Assembly (NCBI GenBank): GCA_016213555.1
Contig: JACRAC010000005.1
Coordinates: forward strand, 1 to 32,492
Source of the DNA: Candidatus Aenigmatarchaeota archaeon
GTDB taxonomy: Archaea > Aenigmatarchaeota > Aenigmatarchaeia > GW2011-AR5 > JACRAC01
DNA: 32,492 nucleotides
Direction: 5' to 3'
Shown here piece after piece: positions 6,506 to 14,077 of this stretch. How positions within the stretch are numbered: position 1 is the stretch's first letter; each line of letters starts with the position of its first letter. The translations under genes and the position numbers were made by a program. Under the pieces are notes generated by a model. The model saw only the letters and a program-made list of their open reading frames with translations, was not told the DNA's origin and did not search any database.

Positions 6506-7105
6506 TCATCTCTTAGAAGGAACTTTGAATCTATCGGTTACCTTCTCAACCTCTCTAGCTATTTGAAGTCCTCTACTTCTGGCCTCAGACTCCATCATTA
6601 TTAATTGTTGCATCACAGCTCCTTTATCTTTAGTACTAGAATCTTTCATCGCATTTTCAGCGTTTCTTATCATGATCTGTAGTTCATGAGTTGTCATTTG
6701 TTTAAAAGGAGAAGATGCTTCATATCCACCTCCACCAGACCCACCAGAAAATCCTCCACCTGAAGAATATCCACCTCTACGCGAGAAATGCTCAAGTATG
6801 AAGTATATCAATCCTAGGCCAAATATTAGGAACAGGAAATAAGGTCCTGCAAATCTAGCAAACACTCCAAAATATCCACCAAATATTATAAACAAATATG
6901 AACCTAATCCTACCAATAATCTAAGTCCTGGATGTCCAGCAACAACTCTTCCAACAGCCATGTATATTACTAATATAATAAAAATAGTTGGTATCAAGAA
7001 AAACATTACCAAATCATTTATTATAACTCCAGTAAACGGTGAAGCTGGATACTCCATCATCTGTAAAATCTCTTTGAACAAAAACACTCCTATATCTATT
7101 GCCAT
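6506..7105 (-). CDS. Membrane protein with glycine-rich linker and cytoplasmic helical domain
   Basis: A 199-residue protein and the first gene of the membrane cluster. About three or four membrane helices occupy residues 30-110 (for example LVMFFLIPTIFIILVIYMAV and GPYFLFLIFGLGLIYFILEH). A glycine/serine linker (GGYSSGGGFSGGSGGGGYE) follows, then a charged helical C-terminal domain (TTHELQIMIRNAENAMKDSS ... REVEKVTDRF). The layout suggests a membrane base with a soluble interaction domain. The linker is like those in secretion or pore components, but no homologue is recognised. A hairpin in the 5' leader (7135-7156) may regulate it. Confidence 0.72.
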   Translation of the reverse strand: MAIDIGVFLFKEILQMMEYPASPFTGVIINDLVMFFLIPTIFIILVIYMAVGRVVAGHPGLRLLVGLGSYLFIIFGGYFGVFARFAGPYFLFLIFGLGLIYFILEHFSRRGGYSSGGGFSGGSGGGGYEASSPFKQMTTHELQIMIRNAENAMKDSSTKDKGAVMQQLIMMESEARSRGLQIAREVEKVTDRFKVPSKR

Positions 7106-7134
7106 ATTAAAAATCTCTCATTTTTGATATAAAA

Positions 7135-7156
7135 TTGAATTTCCTATAAAATTCAA
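7135..7156 (-). promoter_or_regulatory. Leader hairpin or operator before the membrane cluster
   Basis: TTGAATTT (7135-7142) and AAATTCAA (7149-7156) form an 8-bp inverted repeat with a 6-base loop, 30 bases upstream of the ATG at 7105. A TATA-like run ACTATATATTAGG (minus strand, about 7184-7196) lies further upstream, which would place the repeat inside the transcript leader. Confidence 0.45.
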
Positions 7157-7212
7157 CTTAACATAATAAACTTTAGAATAAGCCTAATATATAGTTTAAT
7201 TAGAAAGAAAAT

Positions 7213-7310
7213 TATGTTTGTGTGGTGTCTTGAAGTTTGAAAAACTTTGAGATAGACGCATTCTTTGAATGTGTGGTGTTAGGATGATCATCTTTCATCA
7301 CATCCAGAAC
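7213..7310 (+). ncRNA. Candidate structured RNA with an orphan copy of the 7331-gene leader
   Basis: The 16 bases TATGTTTGTGTGGTGT (7213-7228) are an exact reverse complement of 7972-7987, the leader of the gene at 7331. A second partial copy, TGTGTGGTGT, is at 7270-7279. Between and after lie short hairpins: AAGTTT-gaa-AAACTT, CATTC-ttt-GAATG, and the palindrome GATGATCATC. A TATA-like ATATATAG lies about 20 bases upstream of the first copy on the plus strand. The region has no convincing coding frame. A small RNA or a transcript-end structure is possible. The C/D-box pattern was checked and is incomplete. Confidence 0.35.
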
Positions 7311-7330
7311 ACGTATGATTATAAGAAAAA

Positions 7331-7966
7331 TTAATTAATGTTGTATTTTCCAATACCTTGAAAAAGCTCTTCTAAAAGAGCTTTTGCATCTCTTTGTACA
7401 CCATCTTCGTTGTGAGCATGTGATTTTCCATTTCTTTCATATTTTCCTCCAACATACTCATGCGCCAATACTAAAGGATCTATTTCACTGACATATAAGT
7501 CATTTCCTTTTTGAAATCCTTTGTATCCGCCAGCTGCATTTCTATCTTCAGGATTTCTATCAGATGCATAACCAAATCTTTCTAACATTTCCTCTGGTGA
7601 AATCTCTAGAACATTAAAATCTTCTCCAAGAGCACGTTCTTTCACAGTTTTATATAATAAATGTGTATAACTATCCATCCTAGCTCCATCTGATGCATAT
7701 GCTGGTGTACCAGCGCCAGTAGCTTCTGTAGGTTTTGTATATATTTTTTTAAGAAGATCATTCCATGCCTTGTCAACTTTTCCAATGCTTTCTGCAGCTA
7801 ATCTATCATAAATATTTGTAGCTATAATAGGAACAGCAATTCTAGAAAGATTTTCCCATCCTTGTTCATCAACAGGGTATACTGGTCCTGCTCCACCTTC
7901 TCCTAAATGTCTTCTAACATTCTTTATCTCTTTAGGTATTATTGGACCTTTTGTTTGAGTACTCAT
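7331..7966 (-). CDS. Unknown protein with degenerate HEXXH-like region
   Basis: A 211-residue soluble protein from the ATG at 7964-7966; GGTG eight bases upstream is the likely ribosome binding site, so longer GTG starts are not preferred. The C-terminal part contains YKGFQKGNDLYVSEIDPLVL followed by AHEYVGGKY and SHAHNED. This resembles the ordering of the two HEXXH proteins at 18665 and 19043 (a GF/TKG strand, then an HE helix), but the second His of HEXXH is absent (HEYVG). It may be a distant or inactive relative. The gene is flanked by 16-bp inverted repeats at 7213-7228 and 7972-7987. Confidence 0.65.
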   Translation of the reverse strand: MSTQTKGPIIPKEIKNVRRHLGEGGAGPVYPVDEQGWENLSRIAVPIIATNIYDRLAAESIGKVDKAWNDLLKKIYTKPTEATGAGTPAYASDGARMDSYTHLLYKTVKERALGEDFNVLEISPEEMLERFGYASDRNPEDRNAAGGYKGFQKGNDLYVSEIDPLVLAHEYVGGKYERNGKSHAHNEDGVQRDAKALLEELFQGIGKYNIN

Positions 7967-7971
7967 TTTAA

Positions 7972-7987
7972 ACACCACACAAACATA
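7972..7987 (-). repeat. Inverted-repeat copy in the leader of the gene at 7331
   Basis: Read on the minus strand it is TATGTTTGTGTGGTGT, placed about 6 to 21 bases before the ATG at 7966, and it includes the GGTG ribosome-binding site. The exact copy in opposite orientation is at 7213-7228, beyond the 3' end of the gene. A full-length transcript would thus have complementary ends. Confidence 0.7.
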
Positions 7988-8001
7988 TATACTCCTCTTG
8001 C

Positions 8002-8010
8002 TATATAAAG
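8002..8010 (-). promoter_or_regulatory. TATA box of the gene at 7331
   Basis: CTTTATATA on the minus strand, with A-rich BRE-like GCGAAAT before it, lies about 20 bases upstream of the leader repeat. Further upstream, AAGTATATACTT at 8047-8058 is a perfect 12-bp palindrome that may be an operator. Confidence 0.5.
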
Positions 8011-8124
8011 ATTTCGCTACTCTTCAGTGACTCAACTAAGGATATAAAGTATATACTTGAATATATATTATATATTTAGATAAAATAAAAAAGAAAGAAC
8101 AGTGCACAAGACGAACCATTTGTT

Positions 8125-8616
8125 TTAAGCAGCGCCAGCATATCTGCCACGCTCTAATTTAGTCTGGTATCCTCTTTTCGAGTCATAGTTGAAAAAGTTC
8201 CCATCAGCTAATTGATGATAAGGACCTCCCATACCTAGTATACCTCCTCGTCCAAACAGAGCACCTAAATGATCATTATCAGCAGGACCATAGTATGAAA
8301 ACAATCCATTTTCCATTTTATGCATACCAGCAACTAAATGTCCTGTAAGATGGTCATAAAATGATATGTTTCCATGTCCATCAGCATGAGGTAATAAATG
8401 TATCATTTTGTGGGGTGCAGATGCTTTTGAATTCTCTCTTCTTTCAGCATTTGATCGTATATCTCTTGCTAAATCATCAGTCATTTTGTATAGCTTATCT
8501 TCATCAGTTCCACTTCTTGCAGCTTCTCTAATTTTATCAAATGCAAGTGAATCTGCATATTTCCAGTGTAATGTTTCTGTTCTGTCTAACCAATTCAATA
8601 CCGTACTTACTGACAT
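8125..8616 (-). CDS. Unknown soluble protein, 163 residues
   Basis: The ATG at 8614-8616 follows a perfect GGTGAT by five bases, so this start is strong. The N-terminal half is helical and charged (TVLNWLDRTETLHWKYADSL ... DDLARDIRSNAERREN). The C-terminal half is rich in His, Gly and Asp (PHADGHGNISFYDHLTG, YYGPADNDHLGALFGRGG), with many potential metal ligands but no recognised motif. No signal peptide or membrane helix. It is followed by 74 bases and then the promoter of the gene at 7331. Function unknown. Confidence 0.68.
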   Translation of the reverse strand: MSVSTVLNWLDRTETLHWKYADSLAFDKIREAARSGTDEDKLYKMTDDLARDIRSNAERRENSKASAPHKMIHLLPHADGHGNISFYDHLTGHLVAGMHKMENGLFSYYGPADNDHLGALFGRGGILGMGGPYHQLADGNFFNYDSKRGYQTKLERGRYAGAA

Positions 8617-8641
8617 AGTAATCACCTAATTTCACGTAACA

Positions 8642-8704
8642 AAACCTGCAAAGCAGGTTTAAAAAATCAAACAGACATTTGCGAAGCAGATTCTGATTCG
8701 CAAA
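8642..8704. other. Two adjacent hairpins in a gene-poor stretch
   Basis: Hairpin one is AAACCTGC-AAA-GCAGGTTT (8642-8660), 8 bp. Hairpin two has TTTGCGAA (8678-8685) and TTCGCAAA (8697-8704), extended inward by CAG/CTG around a 3-base loop, giving 11 bp with one mismatch. They lie just upstream of the gene at 8125 and past the short gene at 8734, so they may terminate the latter. The stretch 8617-9466 otherwise holds only two very short genes and another hairpin. Confidence 0.5.
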
Positions 8705-8733
8705 GAATTTTAAAAACTGTAGAAATCTTAGAG

Positions 8734-8835
8734 CTAGATACGTTCGTTTTTAGTATTCCAGCTTTGTAGGTAACTTTGTCTAGTAACATAATCATCAACT
8801 TCCATTATTCTTTCAATTTTTTTGGGGGTTCGCAT
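8734..8835 (-). CDS. Candidate 33-residue small protein or remnant
   Basis: The minus-strand frame ATG (8833-8835) to TAG (8734-8736) encodes MRTPKKIERIMEVDDYV..., preceded by AGAGGT as ribosome binding site at nine-base spacing. Its segment IERIMEVDDYV resembles KERENKVDYYV in the other short frame at 9019-9135, so the two look like duplicates. The perfect palindrome CTATTATTATAATAG lies just upstream. Too short to assign; it may be a remnant of a longer gene. Confidence 0.4.
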   Translation of the reverse strand: MRTPKKIERIMEVDDYVTRQSYLQSWNTKNERI

Positions 8836-9018
8836 CAAACAACCTCTATTATAATAATAGATTTATTTGAAAAATATGATCATATGATAGGTTTGTAAAA
8901 CCTTGTACAAAAGGCATCTAGCACTTTGTGAAAAGAGTTTTGAAATCTAGTTATTAGTTTTAGGCAAACAGCTTGAAGAACTAAAATATTACTAACACTT
9001 TCATTTTTCTTTGTCTTT

Positions 9019-9135
9019 TCATGCCCAAACTTTTTCTGCTCGTAATTCATCAGCTTCTTGTAAAAATAATTTGACGTAGTCTTGAACATAATAATCTACC
9101 TTGTTTTCTCTTTCTTTTTGAGATTTATTTTTCAT
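9019..9135 (-). CDS. Candidate 38-residue small protein or gene remnant
   Basis: The minus-strand frame starts at ATG 9133-9135 and ends at TGA 9019-9021. The product is charged and amphipathic: it starts MKNKSQKERENKVDYYVQDY and ends ADELRAEKVWA. GTGAAG precedes the start by four bases. It shares the VDxYV core with the short frame at 8734-8835. A different frame stays open across 8880-9089, which could be the shifted continuation of a broken gene, since the residues after the overlap are not obviously coding. Remnant or true small protein cannot be decided here. Confidence 0.4.
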   Translation of the reverse strand: MKNKSQKERENKVDYYVQDYVKLFLQEADELRAEKVWA

Positions 9136-9163
9136 AATCTTCACAATTTTTATAAAATATAAG

Positions 9164-9191
9164 GGACTGCAGAGTAAATAATCTGCAGTCC
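9164..9191. other. Perfect 10-bp hairpin in noncoding DNA
   Basis: GGACTGCAGA (9164-9173) and TCTGCAGTCC (9182-9191) are exact inverted repeats around an 8-base loop. They are more GC-rich than their surroundings. A TATA-like TTTTTATAAAATATAA sits directly before it on the plus strand. The rest, 9192-9466, holds only the promoter region of gatD; CTGATA/TATCAG at 9229-9251 form a weaker repeat. Confidence 0.5.
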
Positions 9192-9466
9192 AGCAGCTAG
9201 TGATTTACAATAACCCCTTTTTGGATTCCTGATATATTTAAGGATTATCAGTGTACAGCATAGAATTTTGTTGCTATTCATCGATTACATAGATTTTTAA
9301 CAATAAGTGGCTAAAATCATGATATTCCAGTAATTCAGAAAACTAATTGAATATAAATCAAGAAATATATATTACTAAATATATTTCCTTGTTATTAGTG
9401 GTAGTTTTAAGTAGTGATTTAAGAGGCTTTTTTAGAATAGATAAATAATTAATAGATAGTGATAAT

Positions 9467-10837
9467 ATGGATTATTCAAAAACAATTTTAGATCTATTAA
9501 AAAAATCTTCGGTAAAAATAGGAGATAAAATACTTATGACGAAAAGCGAAAAAGAATATTCAGGTATTGTTATGCCAAACACAGGATCTTCTGAATGTAT
9601 TGTATTGAAGCTCGATAGTGGATATAATATAGGAATAGAAATTGATGAAAAAACACATATTAAAAAACTAAGTGAGGAAGCTCATGTAGAGGGAAAAATG
9701 GTTTCGAGAAAACTTCAAAGAATAGAAAAATTAAAATTCGATCCAAAAAAACCAACAATAGCTATATTGAATGCTGGCGGCACTATAGCAAGTAGAATAG
9801 ACTATAGAACAGGTGGTGTAACACCTGTATTTACTTCTGAAGAATTGGTTTCTATGGTTCCAGAGCTTGCTGAAATAGCAAATATTCGTTGTAAAATGGT
9901 TTTTCAAATGTGGTCAGAAGATATGGAACCAGAACATTGGCAGATTCTTGCAAAAGAAATTGCTGAAGAAATAGAAGAAGGATGCGAAGGAATAATAATA
10001 ACTCATGGAACAGACTACTTGCATTATACAGCAGCAATCTTAGCTTTTATGGTTCAATCACTTCCAATACCTGTTTTAATTGTAGGATCTCAACGTAGTT
10101 CTGATAGAGGGAGCAGTGATGGTGCAATGAATTTGATATGTGCTTCAAAATTTATAGCTAGCAGCGATTTTTCTGGTGTAGCTATTTGCATGCATGCAAA
10201 CAGCAGTGATAATTCTTGTTATATTTTACCAGCTTGTAAAACTAGAAAAATGCATACATCTAGAAGAGATGCTTTTCGTCCTATAAATTCAAAACCGATA
10301 GCTATTGTAGATTACAAATCAGAAAAAATAGAATTTTTCTTAGATTATCAGAAAAAAGATTATAAAAGAAAACTAATTTTAGAGACAAGATACGATAAAA
10401 AAATAGCTTTGATAAAATCATACCCAGGTTTTAGAGCAGAACAGCTAGACTGGTATGAAAAGAATTGTAATGGAATAATTTTTGAAGGATCTGGTATGGC
10501 AGGAAATCTACCAATAAATATTTTGGATGATCATACAAAACATCATAAAGATTTTCTAGAAAAACTAAAGAAAATAACAGAGAAAACAGCTGTTTATATG
10601 ACATCTCAATGCATCTTTGGAAGACTTAATATGAATGTCTACACAACAGGTCGGGATCTTCAGGCAGCAGGATGCCAACCAGCTTATATGATTCCAGAAG
10701 TAGCTCTTGTAAAACTAGGCTGGATATTAGGACAAACAAAAGATCCGAAACAAATAAAAGAAATGATGGAAAAAGATTTTGCAGGAGAAATTATAGAGAG
10801 GTCAGAATTAGATGAATTTCCTCCAAATGATTTGTAG
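9467..10837 (+). CDS. gatD: Glutamyl-tRNA(Gln) amidotransferase subunit D
   Basis: GatD is the asparaginase-like subunit of the archaeal GatDE complex. It hydrolyses glutamine and channels ammonia to GatE, which amidates Glu-tRNA(Gln). The 456-residue protein has a GatD-specific N-terminal domain (about 1-90) and a type-I-asparaginase domain. Catalytic motifs are AGGTIAS with T106, HGTDYLHY with T182 and D183, and the lysine in TRKMHTSRRDAF. VGSQRSSDRGSSDGAMNL is also typical. GTGAT at 9457-9461 gives a good ribosome site for the ATG. gatE follows 385 bases later, with one unrelated small gene on the other strand between. The substrate tRNA-Gln is at 1263. Confidence 0.95.
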   Translation: MDYSKTILDLLKKSSVKIGDKILMTKSEKEYSGIVMPNTGSSECIVLKLDSGYNIGIEIDEKTHIKKLSEEAHVEGKMVSRKLQRIEKLKFDPKKPTIAILNAGGTIASRIDYRTGGVTPVFTSEELVSMVPELAEIANIRCKMVFQMWSEDMEPEHWQILAKEIAEEIEEGCEGIIITHGTDYLHYTAAILAFMVQSLPIPVLIVGSQRSSDRGSSDGAMNLICASKFIASSDFSGVAICMHANSSDNSCYILPACKTRKMHTSRRDAFRPINSKPIAIVDYKSEKIEFFLDYQKKDYKRKLILETRYDKKIALIKSYPGFRAEQLDWYEKNCNGIIFEGSGMAGNLPINILDDHTKHHKDFLEKLKKITEKTAVYMTSQCIFGRLNMNVYTTGRDLQAAGCQPAYMIPEVALVKLGWILGQTKDPKQIKEMMEKDFAGEIIERSELDEFPPNDL

Positions 10838-10866
10838 ATCTTTAAGCATCTAGCAGAGGTATCTTA

Positions 10867-11118
10867 TTATTTATGCCATGCTCCTATATAATATGAAGAA
10901 CTTTCTTTTCTTCTCATTCTATGAACGCTTGCTACAAAACTATAAAAAGCAGCATCAGTAGAAAATTCTAAATAAACAGGGGTACTAACTCTTACATCTT
11001 CTGGTGTGGTATAATCAATTTGAAAAGTTGCATGTTGAACACCAGGTCTTTTAACAGCATTTTCAGCATCTATTTTATACTGTATAATAAGTTCTTTTGA
11101 TATAGTATCAGTTACCAT
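10867..11118 (-). CDS. Small unknown protein between gatD and gatE
   Basis: An 83-residue soluble protein with alternating polar and hydrophobic residues (HATFQIDYTTPEDVRVSTPV, then LEFSTDAAFYSFVASVHRMR), suggesting a beta-alpha fold. GTGGTAAT precedes the ATG, and a TATA-like ATACTTATAAG lies about 30 bases upstream. It is inserted head-to-tail between two genes that are often adjacent, so it is probably a lineage-specific insertion. No family recognised. Confidence 0.6.
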   Translation of the reverse strand: MVTDTISKELIIQYKIDAENAVKRPGVQHATFQIDYTTPEDVRVSTPVYLEFSTDAAFYSFVASVHRMRRKESSSYYIGAWHK

Positions 11119-11222
11119 ATTACCACAAGTATATATTTACTACTTATAAGTATATAAAGATATCTGTACTATAGAAAAAGCTATTTATCACAAAATTTAT
11201 AGGTTCTTTCATAATTATAAAC

Positions 11223-13049
11223 ATGGAAGAAAAGCAAGTAGATTACAAAAAAATAGGATTTAGATGCGGTATTGAAATACATCAACGCTTAGATACAAAA
11301 AAATTATTCTGTCCTTGTAAAAGTACTCAATCAACAGAGCCAACTCTAGAAATAGTTAGGAATTTAAGACCATCTGCAGGAGAACTTGGTGCTATAGATC
11401 CTGCAGCATTATTCGAATTTCTAAAAGCAAAAACATTTATTTATAAATTGTCGCCAAATGAATCATGTGAAGTTGAAGCAGACGAAGCTCCTCCGCACGC
11501 TATGAATAAAGAAGCTCTTAGTATAGGATTAGAAGTATGCAAAATGTTGGAGTCTGATATACCTAATGAAATACATGTTATGAGAAAAACTGTTATAGAC
11601 GGATCCAACACGTCAGGGTTTCAAAGAACTTCCGTTATAGGTATAAACGGATTATTGAAAACAAGCAAAGGAAATGTAGGAATACTTAGCATTTGTTTAG
11701 AAGAAGAGTCTGCAAGAATAGAGGAGCGCACAGAAGGAAAAGTTATCTATAGATTAAATGGACTTGGCATACCTCTTGTTGAGATAGCTACAGATTCTAC
11801 TATTCAATCACCTGAACATGCAAAAGAAGTAGCTTTCTCATTAGGTATGTTGCTCAGGAGTACAAAAGTTCAAAGAGGTATAGGTACTATAAGACAAGAT
11901 ATTAATGTTTCTATAGCAAACGGCGCTAGAATAGAGATAAAGGGATTTCAACAACTTGAAAATGTTCCAAAAGTAGTTGAAAATGAAGTTATCCGCCAGC
12001 TTACTCTATTGGAAGTAAAAGATATTTTAAAGAAAAAAGGCGTAAAAGAAAAAGATTTCTTAACAAAAGAAAATGTTACAGGTATTTTTAGAAAAACAGA
12101 ATCAGATTTTATAAAAAAAGCTTTTAATGAAGGTTCTGTAATACATTCTGCTCTTCTCCCTCGTTTTGAAGGTTTGTTGAAAAAATCTTGTGGCGATAGA
12201 ACTTTAGGAAAAGAATTAAGTTCTTATGCAGGTGTATACGGATTAGGAATAATACATACAGATGAAGATTTAGACAAATACAAACTTTATCAAGAATTTC
12301 AAGAGTTAAGAAAAATACTGAAGGCAAAAGAAGACGATCTTATTCTTATAATTGTTGGAAAAAATCCAAATATTGACAAAGCTCTTTCCTTGGTTATAGA
12401 AAGAGCAAAGCAAATGTTACTAGGAGTACCAGAAGAAACAAGAATAGCAGATGGAGAAGGATCTAAATATACTCGCCCTCTTCCAGGTTCAGAGCGTATG
12501 TATCCAGAAACAGATATTCCTTCAATAAGAATAACTAAGGAACTAATAGATTCTATAAAAATTTCAAAAAGTCTTATAGAAATACAAGAGGAAATTTCTA
12601 AAGAAATACCAGAACAATTAGCAGAACAAATAGTGAAATCACCAACACTTCTTAAATATTATCAGGAGACAAAAAAGAACTTTGATCCTGTGATGGTTGC
12701 AAACACACTTACAAACACTTTAAAGATGTTAAAAAGAGACAATCATGATACTGACAAAATAAATAAAGATCATTTGATAGGATTGTTTACTTTAATTGAA
12801 AAGAAAAAAATATCAAAAGAAATTATTCCCCAAGCTTTGATAGATATGATAGAAGGAAAGTCTTTGGGTTACATAGAAAGTAGATATAAAATAATTGATG
12901 ATTCTCAATTAAGATCCCTTGTAAAACAAGCTATAAGGCAGACACCTGGAATAAAAGAATCTTTGTTAATGGGAGTCTTAATGAAAGATCTCCGTGGTAC
13001 TATTTCTGGCGAGCGTTTGATGAAAATAATCAGAGAAGAAATGAATTGA
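11223..13049 (+). CDS. gatE: Glutamyl-tRNA(Gln) amidotransferase subunit E
   Basis: GatE is the kinase/amidotransferase subunit that phosphorylates the Glu of Glu-tRNA(Gln) and transfers ammonia from GatD. The 608-residue protein carries the GatB/E signature GIEIHQRLDTKKLFCPC near the start. It continues with LEEESARIEER and GIPLVEIATDSTIQSPEHAKE, a C-terminal GatB/YqeY-like helical domain (KDHLIGLFTLIEKKKISKEI) and the tail RQTPGIKESLLMGVLMKDLRG. The insert from about residue 280 to 430 matches the AspRS-like domain typical of GatE. Length is normal. It ends one base before the convergent gene at 13050. Confidence 0.95.
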   Translation: MEEKQVDYKKIGFRCGIEIHQRLDTKKLFCPCKSTQSTEPTLEIVRNLRPSAGELGAIDPAALFEFLKAKTFIYKLSPNESCEVEADEAPPHAMNKEALSIGLEVCKMLESDIPNEIHVMRKTVIDGSNTSGFQRTSVIGINGLLKTSKGNVGILSICLEEESARIEERTEGKVIYRLNGLGIPLVEIATDSTIQSPEHAKEVAFSLGMLLRSTKVQRGIGTIRQDINVSIANGARIEIKGFQQLENVPKVVENEVIRQLTLLEVKDILKKKGVKEKDFLTKENVTGIFRKTESDFIKKAFNEGSVIHSALLPRFEGLLKKSCGDRTLGKELSSYAGVYGLGIIHTDEDLDKYKLYQEFQELRKILKAKEDDLILIIVGKNPNIDKALSLVIERAKQMLLGVPEETRIADGEGSKYTRPLPGSERMYPETDIPSIRITKELIDSIKISKSLIEIQEEISKEIPEQLAEQIVKSPTLLKYYQETKKNFDPVMVANTLTNTLKMLKRDNHDTDKINKDHLIGLFTLIEKKKISKEIIPQALIDMIEGKSLGYIESRYKIIDDSQLRSLVKQAIRQTPGIKESLLMGVLMKDLRGTISGERLMKIIREEMN

Positions 13050-13973
13050 TTATAGTTTAGCTTCATTAAGTCTTTCATAAATTCTAGCATATCTAGATAC
13101 ATCCGCAGGTCTAGGAAAGTCTACAAAACCATCTCCAACATATTCATAATGTACAGGATCTGATTCTGAAAGCCTTCTTCTAAATCCTTGCTGCTTCAAT
13201 AATTCTATAAGTTTACTGTCATCTTGAAGAAATTTTGGAACATCAAATGCGTTTCCTGTTCCATGAGGTCCTCTTCCAGGCCTTGCAATATATCCAGCAT
13301 GTTTCCAATGGTTATCAGGATCATAGTCCTCTCCAGCAGTATTTTTGTAAGCTTCTAACTGCTGAAAACTTGATCTGAAACATTTTCTAGGAGTATCTGA
13401 ATCATAAGCTCTTTCTATTGCATCGATAAGTGTTATCTTAGGATAATCTGGGTCTAGTTTATCAAGAGTTCCTATTTCATTTGAAGTTTTTCTCAATGCA
13501 ACAGCACAAGGATACATTAATCCAGCATTAAGAGTTTCTTGCGTTACGTTTCTACCAAAGTCTCTAAAATCAACCAATAAATAATCTTGAACATCTTCTA
13601 GTTTCCAGCCAGCTCCTCTATAAGTCTTAGAACCTGTATAGCCGTCTTTTTTCAATAAATCATCAGGAACTAAAGATTCATGATAGGGATAGTTTCCAGA
13701 AGGAAATGATACCCATTTTCCAGTTTCCCATGTCCATGTAACACCATGTAGTTTGCGAAGCTGTTTCTTTTCATTTTCTGTAAGTATATGGCCAAATTTT
13801 CTAGGTACATATACATTTTCAGGCAAGCTAGATCTATAACTACTATCTACTTGAGAATGTGTTTTTTCAGGCTTTATATCTACTGCAGTTTTTGTACCTA
13901 ATCCAGTATATCCGAGTACAGCTGTAGCTGCTGCAGCTCCAAATAAAAACCATCTTGATAATGATCTATTCAC
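13050..13973 (-). CDS. Membrane-anchored M15-type (VanY/endolysin-like) metallopeptidase
   Basis: A 307-residue protein with an N-terminal membrane anchor or signal (RWFLFGAAAATAVLGYTGLG) and an extracellular C-terminal domain. That domain has the M15 zinc-peptidase motifs: GPHGTGNAFD with ligands H237 and D244, and SDPVHYEYVG with D272 as catalytic base and H275 as third ligand. The H-x6-D spacing and DxxH form match the endolysin/VanY-like branch, which cleaves peptide bridges of peptidoglycan. The GTG start at 13971-13973 is supported by AGGTG at five-base spacing. Archaea generally lack peptidoglycan, so the target may be a bacterial neighbour or another surface polymer. Activity is inferred. 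Confidence 0.75.
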   Translation of the reverse strand: MNRSLSRWFLFGAAAATAVLGYTGLGTKTAVDIKPEKTHSQVDSSYRSSLPENVYVPRKFGHILTENEKKQLRKLHGVTWTWETGKWVSFPSGNYPYHESLVPDDLLKKDGYTGSKTYRGAGWKLEDVQDYLLVDFRDFGRNVTQETLNAGLMYPCAVALRKTSNEIGTLDKLDPDYPKITLIDAIERAYDSDTPRKCFRSSFQQLEAYKNTAGEDYDPDNHWKHAGYIARPGRGPHGTGNAFDVPKFLQDDSKLIELLKQQGFRRRLSESDPVHYEYVGDGFVDFPRPADVSRYARIYERLNEAKL

Positions 13974-14077
13974 AAATACACCTTTGTATACTACTTAGTA
14001 GAAGTTACTATTTAAACTTATAGGTTCTTAAAACTTTTATATATGGCACAAATCCAAATTTCTATAGTGATTAATAG

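Noticed and set aside
7240-7320. C/D-box guide RNA on the minus strand (GTGATGA present)
   Set aside because: A C-box-like GTGATGA is there, but no CTGA D box or D'/C' pair is found at the proper distance.
7213-7987. Insertion sequence with terminal inverted repeats
   Set aside because: The enclosed gene has no transposase features and no target-site duplication was seen at the repeat edges; kept only as an unexplained repeat.
8041-8080. Replication origin in the AT-rich stretch with TATATA palindromes
   Set aside because: No origin recognition box repeats, no cdc6/orc1 gene in the window, and the AT-rich stretch is short and explained by promoters.
8880-9089. A 69-codon minus-strand open frame
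   Set aside because: It overlaps the better-supported 38-codon frame at 9019-9135, has a weak start context and its composition does not look coding. It may at most be a frame-shifted remnant.
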